64,000 nucleotides of DNA from Vesta saturnalis. Taxonomy: Eukaryota > Arthropoda > Insecta > Coleoptera > Lampyridae. The notes beneath the pieces were generated by a model. It did not search any database, had not been told where the DNA came from, and saw nothing but the letters and a program-made list of their open reading frames with translations. Of the stretch, positions 32,691 to 42,415 are shown piece by piece. The position numbers were made by a program, and so were the translations under genes. The stretch is taken from contig JARFJB010002009.1 in the NCBI GenBank assembly GCA_036346205.1, positions 910,001 to 974,000 of the forward strand, given 5' to 3'. How positions within the stretch are numbered: position 1 is the first letter of the stretch; each line of letters begins with the position of its first letter.

Positions 32691-33839
32691 GGTCGGGGAA
32701 AAAGAATTTTCGCATATAGTATGTATAAGCTTGTAATAAAATTTCTTTGGCTGTAATAGTTGTATCTAGCTGGTTTTGATGACATTAAAAAGGTTACATT
32801 TAAAAAAAAAACTGTTGTTTACAGCTATTTTACATTTGTTTTTCTTTCTGTTAAAGTGAGTAAATCTAATGAAGAATTTCGATACATTTAAAATTTTATT
32901 TAAAAAAAGGAAAAAATGCAACACAAGCCGCGAAAAAAATTTGTGACCTGTATGGACTTAATGCAGTACCAGTAAGCGTAGCACAAAGTTGCTTTAATTG
33001 TTTTCAATCCGGGAATTTTGATGTCAAAGATGCATCTCGCTCTGGTCGCCCTGTTACGGATAAAATGCACACCATTTTTAAAAAGTGGAGCAAGATCGGC
33101 ATATTAGTAGTTACGGTGTAGCTGAAGAACTGGAAATTGACCATAAAACAGTTTCGACCCATTTGAAAAAGATCGATATTTGGGTGCCACACGAGCTCAC
33201 TGAACCGTGTACTCATTTGCGATTTTTTATGAAGACGTAATGAATCGTTTTTGAAGAGATTGATAACTGGTGATAAAAGTGAATCACGTACGACAAGAAC
33301 GTGCGAAAAGGTCGTGGTCAAAGGTCGGTCAGGGTTCACAGACTGTGGCAAAGCCCGGGTTAACTCGCAATAAGGTGTGTATGGTGGGATTGTAAGCGCA
33401 TTGTCCATTATGAGCTTTTACCGCCGTGAAGAACCAGCGACTCGGACCTCTATTGCCAACAACTGATGAGATTAAAGCAAGAAGTTGAAGGAAAGCATCC
33501 GGTTTTTCATCACGATAACGCTAGACCACACACATCTTTAGCCACTCAGCAAAAATTAAGAGAGTTTGGCTGGGGTTTGGCTTCAGATTTCCATCTGTTT
33601 CGGTCTCTTCAGAATGCTTTAGGCACTCTCAGGTTAACATCAGGAGAGGACTGCCAAAACTACTTGTGCGTTTTTTTATCACAAGTCCCAAAATTACAAC
33701 AACGGGATCATGTCACTAAATACAAGATGGCAAAAAATCATCGAAGAAAATGGCACATATATTCTATAATTAAATGTAAATAAACTTTGAAAAAAAAGTC
33801 TTGAGTTTTCATATAAAATGCGAATAAACTTTTTCCTCA
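32691..33839 (+). mobile_element. Classical mariner element (decayed)
   Basis: Length of about 1.15 kb and short TIRs: left GGTCGGGGAAAAAGAATTTT, right (reverse complement) TGAGGAAAAAGTTTATTCGC, next to TA on both sides (32689-32690 and 33840-33841). The transposase relic fills the interior. Confidence 0.75.
32860..33783 (+). pseudogene. Mariner transposase relic (Mos1/SETMAR-type)
   Basis: Reads FKKGKNATQAAKKICDLYG, VAQSCFNCFQSGNFDVKDA, SRSGRPVTDK in one frame (32900-33060), then shifted stretches matching the second helix-turn-helix and W.PHEL (about 33185). Later come VTGDKSES (first catalytic Asp block, VTGDE.W in relatives, altered), YGGIVSALSIMSF-like sequence for the WWDW.G.I..ELL block (about 33380-33415), FHHDNARPHTSLATQQK (33510-33545, second catalytic Asp intact), and FRSLQNALGTLR. 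The PYSPDLAPSDYHLF block is shortened to ASDFHLF, so the third catalytic Asp region is partly deleted. Not functional. Confidence 0.85.
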
Positions 33840-33849
33840 TATATGAATG

Positions 33850-34465
33850 TTACATCAGAAATAATAAATCTCCATCTTTAGCATTAATGGAGTACCTCCG
33901 ATTGTATCCACAAAATCGAGTACAGATTAAGACAATATTTTCCAGAATTCAAAGGGATCTCCAGAGTGGTATAGTTATTAACAAGAAAGTGCTCAACGAC
34001 AACAAGCAATTGGATGTTTTTCTATATTTCCACGAAAATGACGAAAATTCTCAAAGAGATGCTTCTAGAGGTAACCCAAATATTAGTAAAACCAGTATCC
34101 AGAGAACATTAGCAAAGAATAGTTACGATCCTATGCAACAGATTTTAAAAGTAAATTCAGTTTTTGCAACACTATGGTAGGTAAGCAGTTTGAAAGTGAT
34201 ATTTTCAAGAAAATGCTCTGTACCGACAAACGGCACTATACTCTGGCCTTCTCGAAGTTCAGGCCTAACACCTTGTGATAATTCTTTGTGGAGGTGTATA
34301 AAGGAGCAAGTTTACAAAAACAGATGTGATAACATGGACGAATTGAAAAGAAGAATACAAGTCCTCCAAAATATAAATGGGTGAAACGCTGTAAGAAGCA
34401 CGATTAGTAGACTTCAAACTGTGACATGCATATTTATGGATGGCGGTTATGTTGAAAATTTGTTA
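33850..34465 (+). pseudogene. Mariner-like transposase relic, internally deleted
   Basis: Begins NNKSPSLALMEYLRLYPQ then NRVQIKTIFSRIQRDL, the DUF4817-type first helix-turn-helix, then GNPNISKTSIQRTLAK (second helix). After about 34140 it jumps directly to WPSRSSGLTPCDNSLW (third catalytic residue block, Asp kept) and MDELKRRIQVL, with a decayed C-terminus to 34465. The central catalytic region is deleted. A second fragment of the same family lies in opposite orientation at 39000-39340. Confidence 0.8.
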
Positions 34466-34496
34466 TGAAAATGAAATTAGCCGCTTAACGTATTCA

Positions 34497-34550
34497 CCGA
34501 GTTAACTCGGGTTAGTCCACTTCCATTTTCGCTAACCCGAGCTAACTCGG
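34497..34550. promoter_or_regulatory. Subterminal palindromes, left end of piggyBac copy 2
   Basis: CCGAGTTAACTCGG (34497-34510) is a perfect 14-bp palindrome. CCGAGCTAACTCGG (34537-34550) is a near copy with one mismatch. The right end carries the same motif as CCCGAGTTAACTCGGG. The location suggests transposase binding, by inference only. Confidence 0.55.
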
Positions 34551-34769
34551 CACATAAAATTTATTCTGTTGCCATTGCACCTACCCGGTTAAGATCGTTC
34601 CACTACCACTACAGCTTCTCCACTCGATTTGCCAATCGACTGAAATGTTGTTGCGGCGTGATTTTAATTTAGTATTTCCTCTGAAATCAGACAAGTGCGT
34701 TATTCTAGCGCTTAAGTATTTTCTGCACTCCATGCACGTGAAAATTATTTTACAATTTATAATTCAATA

Positions 34770-36115
34770 TGAATTCCGATGAGGAAACGTTATATGGTGA
34801 TTCACATGATTCAAACACCGAAGAAAATAATAAAAAGTGGTTCTGATACAAGTCTCGATATTTATTCAGATATTACCTCAAGCACCAGCTTTTCCATTTA
34901 CGGCTCTTCCAACTATAAATGTTAACTGGAACATACTGCAGTTTTTGAAAATTGGGTGGATGATGACTTGATTGGGCATATTATAGTCGAAATCAATCGG
35001 TATGCAGAACAACAAAAAGAGGGAAAAATGGTATCCGGTAACTTCAAAAGAAATTAAAGTGTTTGTAGGTTTGCAGGTATATTGCAAACCCAAGATATCA
35101 GTATTGGTCCAAAAACCCGTTATTCGCAACATACTTCTTTACAAAGTGTATGAGCAATAAAAGATTTGAAGCAATAAGCCAAAATCTTCATTTCTCGCAC
35201 AATTAATACCATGTTGAAAGAGAACATCCAAACCCGAAGCTGAATAAAATTTGGCCCATATATAAAACATTACCTACAAGATATCGTGATGCAGTAACTT
35301 CTGAAAGGCAAATTACCATTGATGAAAGCCTTTTCTTATGTAGAGGACGGCTTGGCTGGATACAATATATAGCCCTCAAACGAGTTCGATTTGGAATCCA
35401 AACTTATCTTCTGTGTGAGTCCAAAAGTGGTTACGTTTGAAACTTTATAATATATACCGGAAATCAGATGAATCTGGACCCGAAGTCGTATAACGACTTA
35501 CCAGTTACAACACAAGTAGTTATGGTTTTGTCACAGTAATTGCTAAATCAAGTATATTGTTTGACCATGGACAATTTTTATAATTCGCCACAACTTTCTG
35601 ACCTACTTATTGCAAATAAGATTGATGTTTACGGAATGCTAAAAACTTCAAGTAAACAAGTACCAAAGAACTAAAATCTAAAAGCTACGGAAAGGAAAAC
35701 TGGTTGCATTCCAAAGAGGTAAAAGTTTTGCACTCAAATGGAAAGATAAAAGGAAATTAATTTTATTTCAACTATTAACACAAACATTTGGGAAGAGGTA
35801 AAGAGAAGATCGAATGTAAAAGTTAAGTCTAAGGTTGTCCTCGATTATAATCATACGATGGGAGGAGTGGATCGTGTCGATCAACATTTAGCAGCTTACA
35901 GTCCACCGAGAAACAGGGGGAACAATACTACCAAAAAATCTTGGATTTGGCTTTGCGGAATTCTTTTCTATTGTTTCGGAAATATGGAGGAACCAAACCA
36001 GCCTTGAATTATAGAATAAAGCTCATTGAGCAAGCAAAAGAGAAATACCATCAACCTGAATTCTCCCGAAGACAAGGACGGCCTTCGGCACAACTCCCTC
36101 TCCTTAGGCTCACAG
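34770..36115 (+). pseudogene. piggyBac-family transposase relic, main part (copy 2)
   Basis: ATG at about 34770 opens MNSDEETLYGDSHDSNTEE, an acidic N-terminus. Through shifting frames: YWSKNPLFATYF (about 35105), MSNKRFEAISQNLHFS (about 35150-35195), ITIDESLFLCRGRLGW (35310-35355, first catalytic Asp), VRFGIQTYLLCESKSGY (about 35385-35430), a TMDNFYNSPQLSDLLI block (35565-35610, second catalytic Asp), VAFQRGKSFALKWKDKR (35700-35755), DYNHTMGGVDRVDQHL (35840-35890, late catalytic Asp region), LDLALRNSFLLFRK and RRQGRPSAQLPLLRLTG. At about 36116 it is cut by the jockey-like element. The C-terminal Cys domain is at 37895. Confidence 0.85.
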
Positions 36116-37893
36116 GACTTCAAATTCAAATGCAATACAGTTGATTAAAAATTATGGGTACAATAATTGATTATGGGAATTTTACAATTTCAGTCGACTG
36201 CTCAAGCGATGTAGCCTTTTCAGCCGGTTGATTGCATAGTTTTTTGTGACATAGTTATATTTCATTTTTATTTATAAGTTTATTCATTTTTATTTATAAG
36301 TTTATAACATGTTATCTTAGTAGCTAGGCAAAAAAAAAGAAAAAGCAAGATGTTGAATTGGATTACGTTACTTATGTGAATAGTACTGCATTTATTCTAT
36401 GAGGATTGTTGTGGGCGGGACTTGTAGGTGGGTGGATGATGTTTCCTTAGGGATCGCGGACGTCGGTTATAGCTTATTGTGGGTATTTTTGTTTATATTT
36501 GTATGTGTTGTATTAAGTTGAATAGATTGCTTTGAACGTAATTTTGTGTATCGTGTGGTAGTTGTATTATGTGTAAAAGAAAATTTATCGATACTGATAG
36601 CTATACTTACTTCGGCAGACATCCCTACTCATCGCCGTTCCGGAGGTATTTACACGAAAAGTGCAAACACCTCCTGACCGTGTGTGAGGATTACTCGCCG
36701 AAGGTCAGTTGCAGTTTATGCCGAAACTAAGGCCGCTACCACCCGTTGGATGACAGGTAGGACCTTCGCCATACCCAATCCTCCGAGAAGGCCTAGAACA
36801 GCGTCGAATCCTAAAGCGGGTGAAGCGGGCTTTTTTACGTCTGCGGCTATCACCGCATCCGCTACTTGAGCCATCTCGCTGCCGCTCGCGGTCGCTTTGA
36901 CGTAACTAACGCCGGTTCGGACTAGAGAGGGTGCCGCTGTGGCGGTGTCCTCTTCTGCCGCTGTTGGGTGGATCTTCGGTCTTCTTCCGCTGCGGGAAAC
37001 GTTATGGTGGCGCTTCTGTCTTCTTCCGCTGCGGGTGACGTGGGTACCTCGTCCGGATGATCACCACCACAGTTTACACACCTTGCCCCGTCCGTACGGG
37101 ACCGGCAGAAGCGGATCGGTCTGCCCTGTTTCTTCATTCTGAAACAAGAACTGATATTAATGTCGTGATTTTTTAGCTCAGAGGTAACGTCAGCCTCGGA
37201 GATTTCTACCGGTATTCCCCGTAGAACCACCTTGAACGAACGTTCCCTCTTTTCCTAATCGGTATGATACGGTGTACCATGCCTATCCATATACCGCATT
37301 AGACTGTCACGGTCCTTGGGAGTGGCAGGCTGGATCCGGTATCCCTCGACGACTGCCTTCACGCGTATGAAGACGATTCCTCGGTGGTCTAATTGGCGGG
37401 AGAAGGCAATCCAGTTCTTCCTCTCGCGAAGGATTACTGGGGCACCCTTTTCTTGGTAGCGGGAAGCTCTTCTACGTCCGGGCGGTCCATGGTGTCAGCG
37501 AGGGCCTCGATCGCATTGATTACCGTTGTGGGCGTGGTCGGGCGGTCAGTTGATGATTTCTTCAGAGCCGGAACCCGTCGGACGGTGGCTATTCTTCTTC
37601 TACATAACCTGTCATTGATGCTGCTGGAAGCGGTGAAGCAGCAATCTCGTCTTCCATTTTCTTGAGCTTCCTTTTATTCTTGCTCTTCTTATAGCTGTTT
37701 TCGGTCAGCACGACGTCATAGGGTAGTGGGAAAGACGCGTTCTCGTCGTAACAGCTCCGAAGAGCGTACAGGTGCCGCTGCCGGAACGGTGGCTCTCTAC
37801 CTGGTATCTTAAAACGACGCAGGTAGCAGAACGTAGCGCACGGATAAATTTTTAACAAAGTACGATTACAATGTCAAAACGCGATGTTCACTG
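36116..37893 (-). mobile_element. Gag-only jockey-like non-LTR element, copy 2
   Basis: Inserted in the piggyBac gene between LRLTG and HFPEYTP. A short ACAGG on both sides (about 36112-36116 and 37894-37898) may be the target duplication. The minus-strand 5' end begins GCAGATCAGTGAACATCGCG. ORF1 follows, and the remaining 500 bp (36116-36640) are non-coding and include AT-rich direct repeats (CATTTTTATTTATAAGTTTA twice at about 36262-36305). No endonuclease or RT domain is present. GC content of the ORF1 part is much higher than its surroundings. Confidence 0.7.
36640..37850 (-). pseudogene. Jockey-like ORF1 (gag-like) relic, copy 2
   Basis: Minus strand. It starts near 37850 with an N-terminal stretch rich in basic residues (SYKKSKNKRKLKKMEDE), then a PVILRERE-type block (about 37420), VVLRGIPVEISEADVTSEL (37170-37230), CFRMKKQGRPI, a knuckle CVNCGGDHPDEVP (about 37045-37085), then a Ser/Thr/Pro-rich stretch and LGFDAVLGLLGGLGMAKVL in another frame (about 36765-36825). 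It parallels copy 1 at 22706-23640 block by block. Earlier CCHC knuckles appear deleted. Frameshifts break the frame. Confidence 0.75.
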
Positions 37894-37894
37894 A

Positions 37895-38095
37895 TCTGCT
37901 TGCAGACAGGTGAGGCCATTTTCCTGAGTATACTCCACGAACGGAGAAGAAAACAAATCCTACACGTCAGTGTGGAATATGTAGCAGAGTTCGAGATGCA
38001 CGTGACAAGAATGAATATTCGCAGAGAAACTAAATATTACTGCCCTGATTGTGATGTGCCGTTATGTGTTACTTCCGTTTTAGAGTGTAGAACTG
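37895..38095 (+). pseudogene. piggyBac transposase C-terminal Cys-rich domain (copy 2)
   Basis: Continues the piggyBac gene after the jockey-like insertion: HFPEYTPRTEKKTNPTRQ, then CGICSRVRDARDKNE, then after a one-base shift RRETKYYCPDCDVPLCV. The CxxC...CxxC..xxC spacing is the usual Cys-rich C-terminal domain of this family. The expected final Cys-Phe...His is altered (SVLECR). Confidence 0.8.
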
Positions 38096-38167
38096 ATATT
38101 ATTATTATTCCTTTAGACTATATTTTTTATGTAGTATCACAATGTTTTATTTTACCTGATTTTTTTA

Positions 38168-38183
38168 CCCGAGTTAACTCGGG
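38168..38183. promoter_or_regulatory. 16-bp palindrome, right subterminal region of piggyBac copy 2
   Basis: CCCGAGTTAACTCGGG is a perfect palindrome, the counterpart of the left subterminal motifs. Confidence 0.6.
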
Positions 38184-38414
38184 TAAGCACGTGATCTATA
38201 TTATATACATGTTTGATTTTTGCAAAAAAAAACATTTTTTTACTCTACAATTTCTACACTTTAATACTTCTACAAGTAGACCATAAAAATGAAATAAAAA
38301 AATTATGATAATTATCGGACCAACTATTGAAAATAAACTGGCGCGTTAAGCGGTTAGTTATGTTATGTTATTATTAATGGTTTTGTTAGTGTATTGTACC
38401 TATCTTATTCTTTA

Positions 38415-38458
38415 ATGCAACAACTATCATCAAAATCTGCTGCTGATAGTTGTTGCAT
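38415..38458. repeat. Perfect 15-bp hairpin
   Basis: ATGCAACAACTATCA and its exact reverse complement TGATAGTTGTTGCAT are separated by 14 bases. Just outside the right end of piggyBac copy 2. Confidence 0.85.
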
Positions 38459-38466
38459 CGGAGTAA

Positions 38467-38580
38467 ATTTATAAGGATGTGGATGTGAATGCCGGTGCGG
38501 ATGCGAGCTTTGCTGTGGGCGTCTGTGTGGATATGGGTGTGGGTATGGGTGTAGATGTGGGTGTGTGTATGCATGTATGT
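38467..38580. repeat. GATGTG-type minisatellite
   Basis: About 19 imperfect hexamers of (G/T)(A/G)TGTGG type, strongly G/T-rich on the plus strand. The reverse reading gives spurious His/Thr-rich open frames. Confidence 0.85.
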
Positions 38581-38599
38581 CTTTGATCAATCCTTCATT

Positions 38600-38940
38600 A
38601 GCAAAAATCTCAAAAAATTGAAAAGCGATTCAAATTTTATACAAACATTTACTACCTAAATGTTAAGGCGCCAGTGATTTTTTATGTGAGTTGCGGGGTA
38701 AAATGCAACAGCGTAAATTTGTTCATCTGAGATAACTCAAAAAATTCAAAAGAAATTGCATTGAAGTCTGACATAAGTCTTCATATCCAAAATGTTCTGA
38801 CTCCAGTGATTTTTGGTGGTGGTGGGGTTGCGGAGTAGACCAGATTTCTCTTTCGGTCGTAACACGTCAAAAAATTTTAAAAAAGATTGCATTAAAATTT
38901 GACAAGTGTTTAAGACATAAATGTCGGAGGGACAATGCAG
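38600..38940. repeat. Three tandem units of about 120 bp
   Basis: Repeated landmarks: CAAAAAATTGAAAAGCGATT, then CAAAAAATTCAAAAGAAATT, then CAAAAAATTTTAAAAAAGATT. Each is followed by an ATTTGACA-like block and AAATGT..G; the first two are also followed by CCAGTGATTTTT. Diverged; no coding capacity. Confidence 0.7.
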
Positions 38941-38999
38941 TGAGTTGAAGAATGGACTGGAAATTATGTAGTAATATAAATAACTTGGGATCGGACAAC

Positions 39000-39340
39000 C
39001 CGTTATCATCTCGTCGCGGCGACAACTCGCGCCGTCATCACGACAATTCGCCATACTATTAATCTGGATACTTGTTTTACTAATACTTGGTTTATCTCTA
39101 GAAGCATCCCTTTAAGAATTTTCGTCATTTTCGTGGAAGTATAAAACAACAATTGCTTGTCGGCGTTCAGCACTGTTTTCGTACGGTTGCTTTTCTTGTT
39201 AAAGACTACAACACTCTGGAAATCCCTTCGAATTCTTGAAAATATTTTCTTAAGGGGTACTCGATTTTGAGGATACAGTCTGCGGTACTCCCTTAATGCT
39301 AAATATGGAGATTTATTATTTCCGTGGATCATTTACTTTT
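39000..39340 (-). pseudogene. Mariner-like transposase relic, N-terminal fragment
   Basis: Minus strand, from about 39332: NNKSPYLALREYRRLYPQ, NRVPLKKIFSRIRRDFQS, then LLFYTSTKMTKILKG and in a shifted frame INQVLVKQVSRLIVW. Same family and same break region as the plus-strand relic at 33850-34465. Confidence 0.75.
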
Positions 39341-39794
39341 CTCAGAAAAAATGGACTATAAATCAGCGACGTGATTTTATTCGTCTTTAGCGCTGTTTTT
39401 GTGGGTGGTACCCATTGCGCATCGAAAAGTTAATGCCTTTAATATTAAATAATGTCAATTAATATTAAATTTGAATACTTTGATTCTTGCACTTTTTATT
39501 TCAATATTAAATTTTACTAGCCGTTCCTCCGCAAAATTTTGCGTTTAAAATTAAATTTAATGATGATAATAAAACGCAGAATAAATTAAATACAAACGTG
39601 TATATGTAAATGGACAACAATGTTGGTGCCGGCTGGTAGACTTTCCAAAAAAATTCAAACCTTGAAATAAAATTCTGGCTACATTATTTCTTTTTATGCA
39701 AAATTACCTTCATATAAAAAATATCATCGAAATCCGTCAGGCGGTAGTCTCGCAATCTACGTGAACTAATTAATTATTTATATATATAGGATGG
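39341..39794. other. Unassigned AT-rich spacer
   Basis: Contains repeated ATTAATATTAAAT words (39440-39510) and otherwise nothing that I recognise. Confidence 0.5.
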
Positions 39795-40141
39795 CAAGTA
39801 AGCTAGAAAATTGTCAATAACTTGAAAACTGCACATTTTCAAAATGTGACATGTATACATTCCCATGTGGAATTATAACAAAATAAAATATATAGGGTGT
39901 TCTATTTAAAATAAATAAGACATTCATGTTTGAAAATTGACATTTGAGCATATTATCCCAGCACCATGTAAATGATTAAGCAATGAATTTACTAAAAAGT
40001 ATTAGTACAACTATCCGTTGATTGATATGTAAATTTATTTCACATTCAATTCAGCTTCAACAATGTAAATTAGTTTTTTTAAATATTGCGTTTTCACAAA
40101 ATAAGTAAATACTCAAAAACTATAAGGAATTTTGATATACA
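39795..40141 (-). repeat. MITE-like repeat, inverted copy of 32130-32540
   Basis: Shares in reverse complement the blocks around GCACATTTTCAAAATGTGAC, ATATAGGGTGTTCTATTT, ATCCGTTGATTGATATG and CTCAAAAACTATAAGGAAT. Confidence 0.8.
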
Positions 40142-40143
40142 TA

Positions 40144-41374
40144 CAGGGTGCGGCATTAGTGCGTTGAAGTACTATATATCCGTTATTAAAGGAGATATCA
40201 AAAAAAATTATTTACACAAATTGTAGGCAACTTCAAACTTCACTTTACAAAATTATTTTCGTATTTACAGGGTGTTACATATTACCAGGGTGAACCCAAC
40301 ATACTTTTTAAATGGGATACCCTATATATTATTTCAAAGTTAGATTAAGCTCATCTCCACATACTTCCAATATAGAGTTTCAACCAGAACAACCTAACAA
40401 TAATTATTCTAGGTATAACTTTTTGACATTGGTACAGTGTTACAAGAAAGTGCTATTTCTTTATTATTGCGCCAATTGAGTATACAGCGAGCCACAACTC
40501 GAACACGTGATTGTGTCAATTTTTTCAATGAATCACCCTATATTTTATTTTAAAAGTGAAAATACACTTTATGTTATTTCATTTTATTAAGCATTTACAG
40601 CTAAAATCGTTAATTTCTGAGATATTTTCAATTTAATAACAGGAAGAGATTTTTTTAAAAATTTCTATTATAACAAGTTAGCCTTGGACAAATGAAAGTG
40701 TGACAAATTATTATAACAATTCAAAAAACATCTGTTATTAAGACAAAATTCTTATAAAATTAATCACGTCTAACTTGTTATAATAGCAATTTAAAAAGAA
40801 TCTTTCTAACATTAAATTAAAAATATCTCAGAAATTAACGATTTTAGCTGTAGGAATGCTTAATAAAATGAAAGAACATAAAGTGTATTTTCACTTTTAA
40901 AATAAAATATAGGTGATTCATTTGACAAAATCATATGTTGGAGTTTTGGCTCGCTCTATATTCAATTGGTGCACTAATAAAGAAATACCACTTTCTCGTA
41001 ACTCTGTACCAATGTCAAAAGTTATGCCTCAAAACTATTTTAGGTTGTTCTGTCTAGATATACAGGACGTTGAATGAGAATGATTTTCGTGTACAATTGA
41101 CCATAACTTTTGTAATACTCTGTATAACGCAATGAAACCCTATATTGGAAGTATGGGGAGACTAGTTTAATCTAAATTTAGAATAATATATAAGGTGTCC
41201 CGTTTAAAAAAAGTATGTTTGGTTCGCCCTCGTAATATGTGATACCCTGTAAACATGAAAATAATTTTAATATGTGAAGTTTGAAGTTGCCTACAATTTT
41301 TGTAAATAACTTTTTGATATCTCCATTAATAACGGACATTTCGTACTTCGACGCACTAATGCCGCACTGTATAT
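40144..41374. repeat. Foldback element with 600-bp arms
   Basis: The left arm runs from CAGGGTGCGGCATTAGTGCG inward to TATTATAACAAGTTAG (about 40683). The right arm mirrors it from about 40768 to CGCACTAATGCCGCACTGTA. The spacer is about 85 bp. TA flanks both ends. Arms also contain internal TACAGGGTGTTACATATTA (about 40267), so they are built from smaller repeats. Non-coding. Confidence 0.85.
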
Positions 41375-41394
41375 ATACCATCAGCGCTTCGTTG

Positions 41395-41985
41395 CTTATC
41401 TGGTGAAAGTGAAATTTAAAAATCTCTTTCTGTTATTAAATTGAAAATACCTCAGAAATTAACGATTTTAGCTATAGGGACTGCTTAATAAAAATGAAAG
41501 AACATAATTATGAACAAAATCATATGTTCGAGTTTTGGCTAGCTCTATATTCAATTGGTGCAATAATAAATAAATAGCATTTTCTCGTAACACTACCAAT
41601 GTCAATAAGTTATACCTGGAATAAATTATTGTTAGGTTGTTCTCTCTAGGGTATACAGGACGTTGAAATGAGAATAATTTTCGTGTACAATTGACCGTAA
41701 CTTTTTAAATACCCTGTATAACTTAATGAAACCCTATATTGGAAGTATGGGGGGGGGGATGAGCTTAATCTAAATATATATAGGAAATAATGTATAGGGT
41801 GTCCCATTTAAAAAAAAGTATGTTTGGATCACCCTGGTAATATGTAACATCCTGTAAATACGAAAATAATTTTATAATGTGAAGTTTGAAGTTACCTATA
41901 ATTTTTGTAAATAACTTTTTTTGATATCTCCTTTAATAACGGATATATCGTACTTCGACGCTCTAATACCGCACCCTGTATATCA
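41395..41985 (-). repeat. Third copy of the foldback arm
   Basis: Same orientation as the right arm of the foldback. It ends in TAATACCGCACCCTGTATA at about 41968-41986. It includes a short G run, GGGGGGGGG, at about 41751. It is followed by a fragment (41987-42022) related to 32100-32180. Confidence 0.8.
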
Positions 41986-42415
41986 ATAAAAAATATATCA
42001 ATTTTAGTACAGAATACGAATATGCTGTAATATACAATCTGTCCAAGATAAGGGTGAACAGCAGGGGGATCTTAAAAACGATAAGAGATATGAAGGCGTT
42101 TAAATTAGAGAAAAGTTGTATAATTTACGGCGTGTTCATATGTAGTTTGCAAAAGTTCATTATTGTTAATTGTTTCCGAGATTTAAAACAAAATGCGAAT
42201 TTTTTGGGTTTTTCTTGTTTCGTAATTCCTTCATTTATTTTAAAAGTTTTTTAAAAACCAAAGGTACGTCTTTATTGTCATTTTTTGAATTCTATTAGAT
42301 ATCGTTTTAAAAAAAATTATTCTACGTTTCGTCCCCGAGAAACAATCATCAACTTTATTTTTGTATATCGCCGCAACCAACGAAACATCCTGTATTCGAT
42401 AGTATTTTTTATTAC

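Larger units (their letters stand above)
34481..38353 (+). mobile_element. piggyBac-like element, copy 2
   Basis: Perfect 10-bp inverted ends CCGCTTAACG and CGTTAAGCGG, flanked on both sides by TTAG (34477-34480 and 38354-38357). The interior holds a piggyBac transposase relic split by a jockey-like insertion. Subterminal palindromes lie near both ends. Length 3.87 kb, of which about 1.78 kb is the later insertion. Its ends differ from copy 1, so the two belong to different subfamilies. Confidence 0.8.

Noticed and set aside
36684..37142. Plus-strand Arg/Ala- and Trp-rich frames
   Set aside because: Antisense of the GC-rich jockey-like ORF1 relic; no family pattern.
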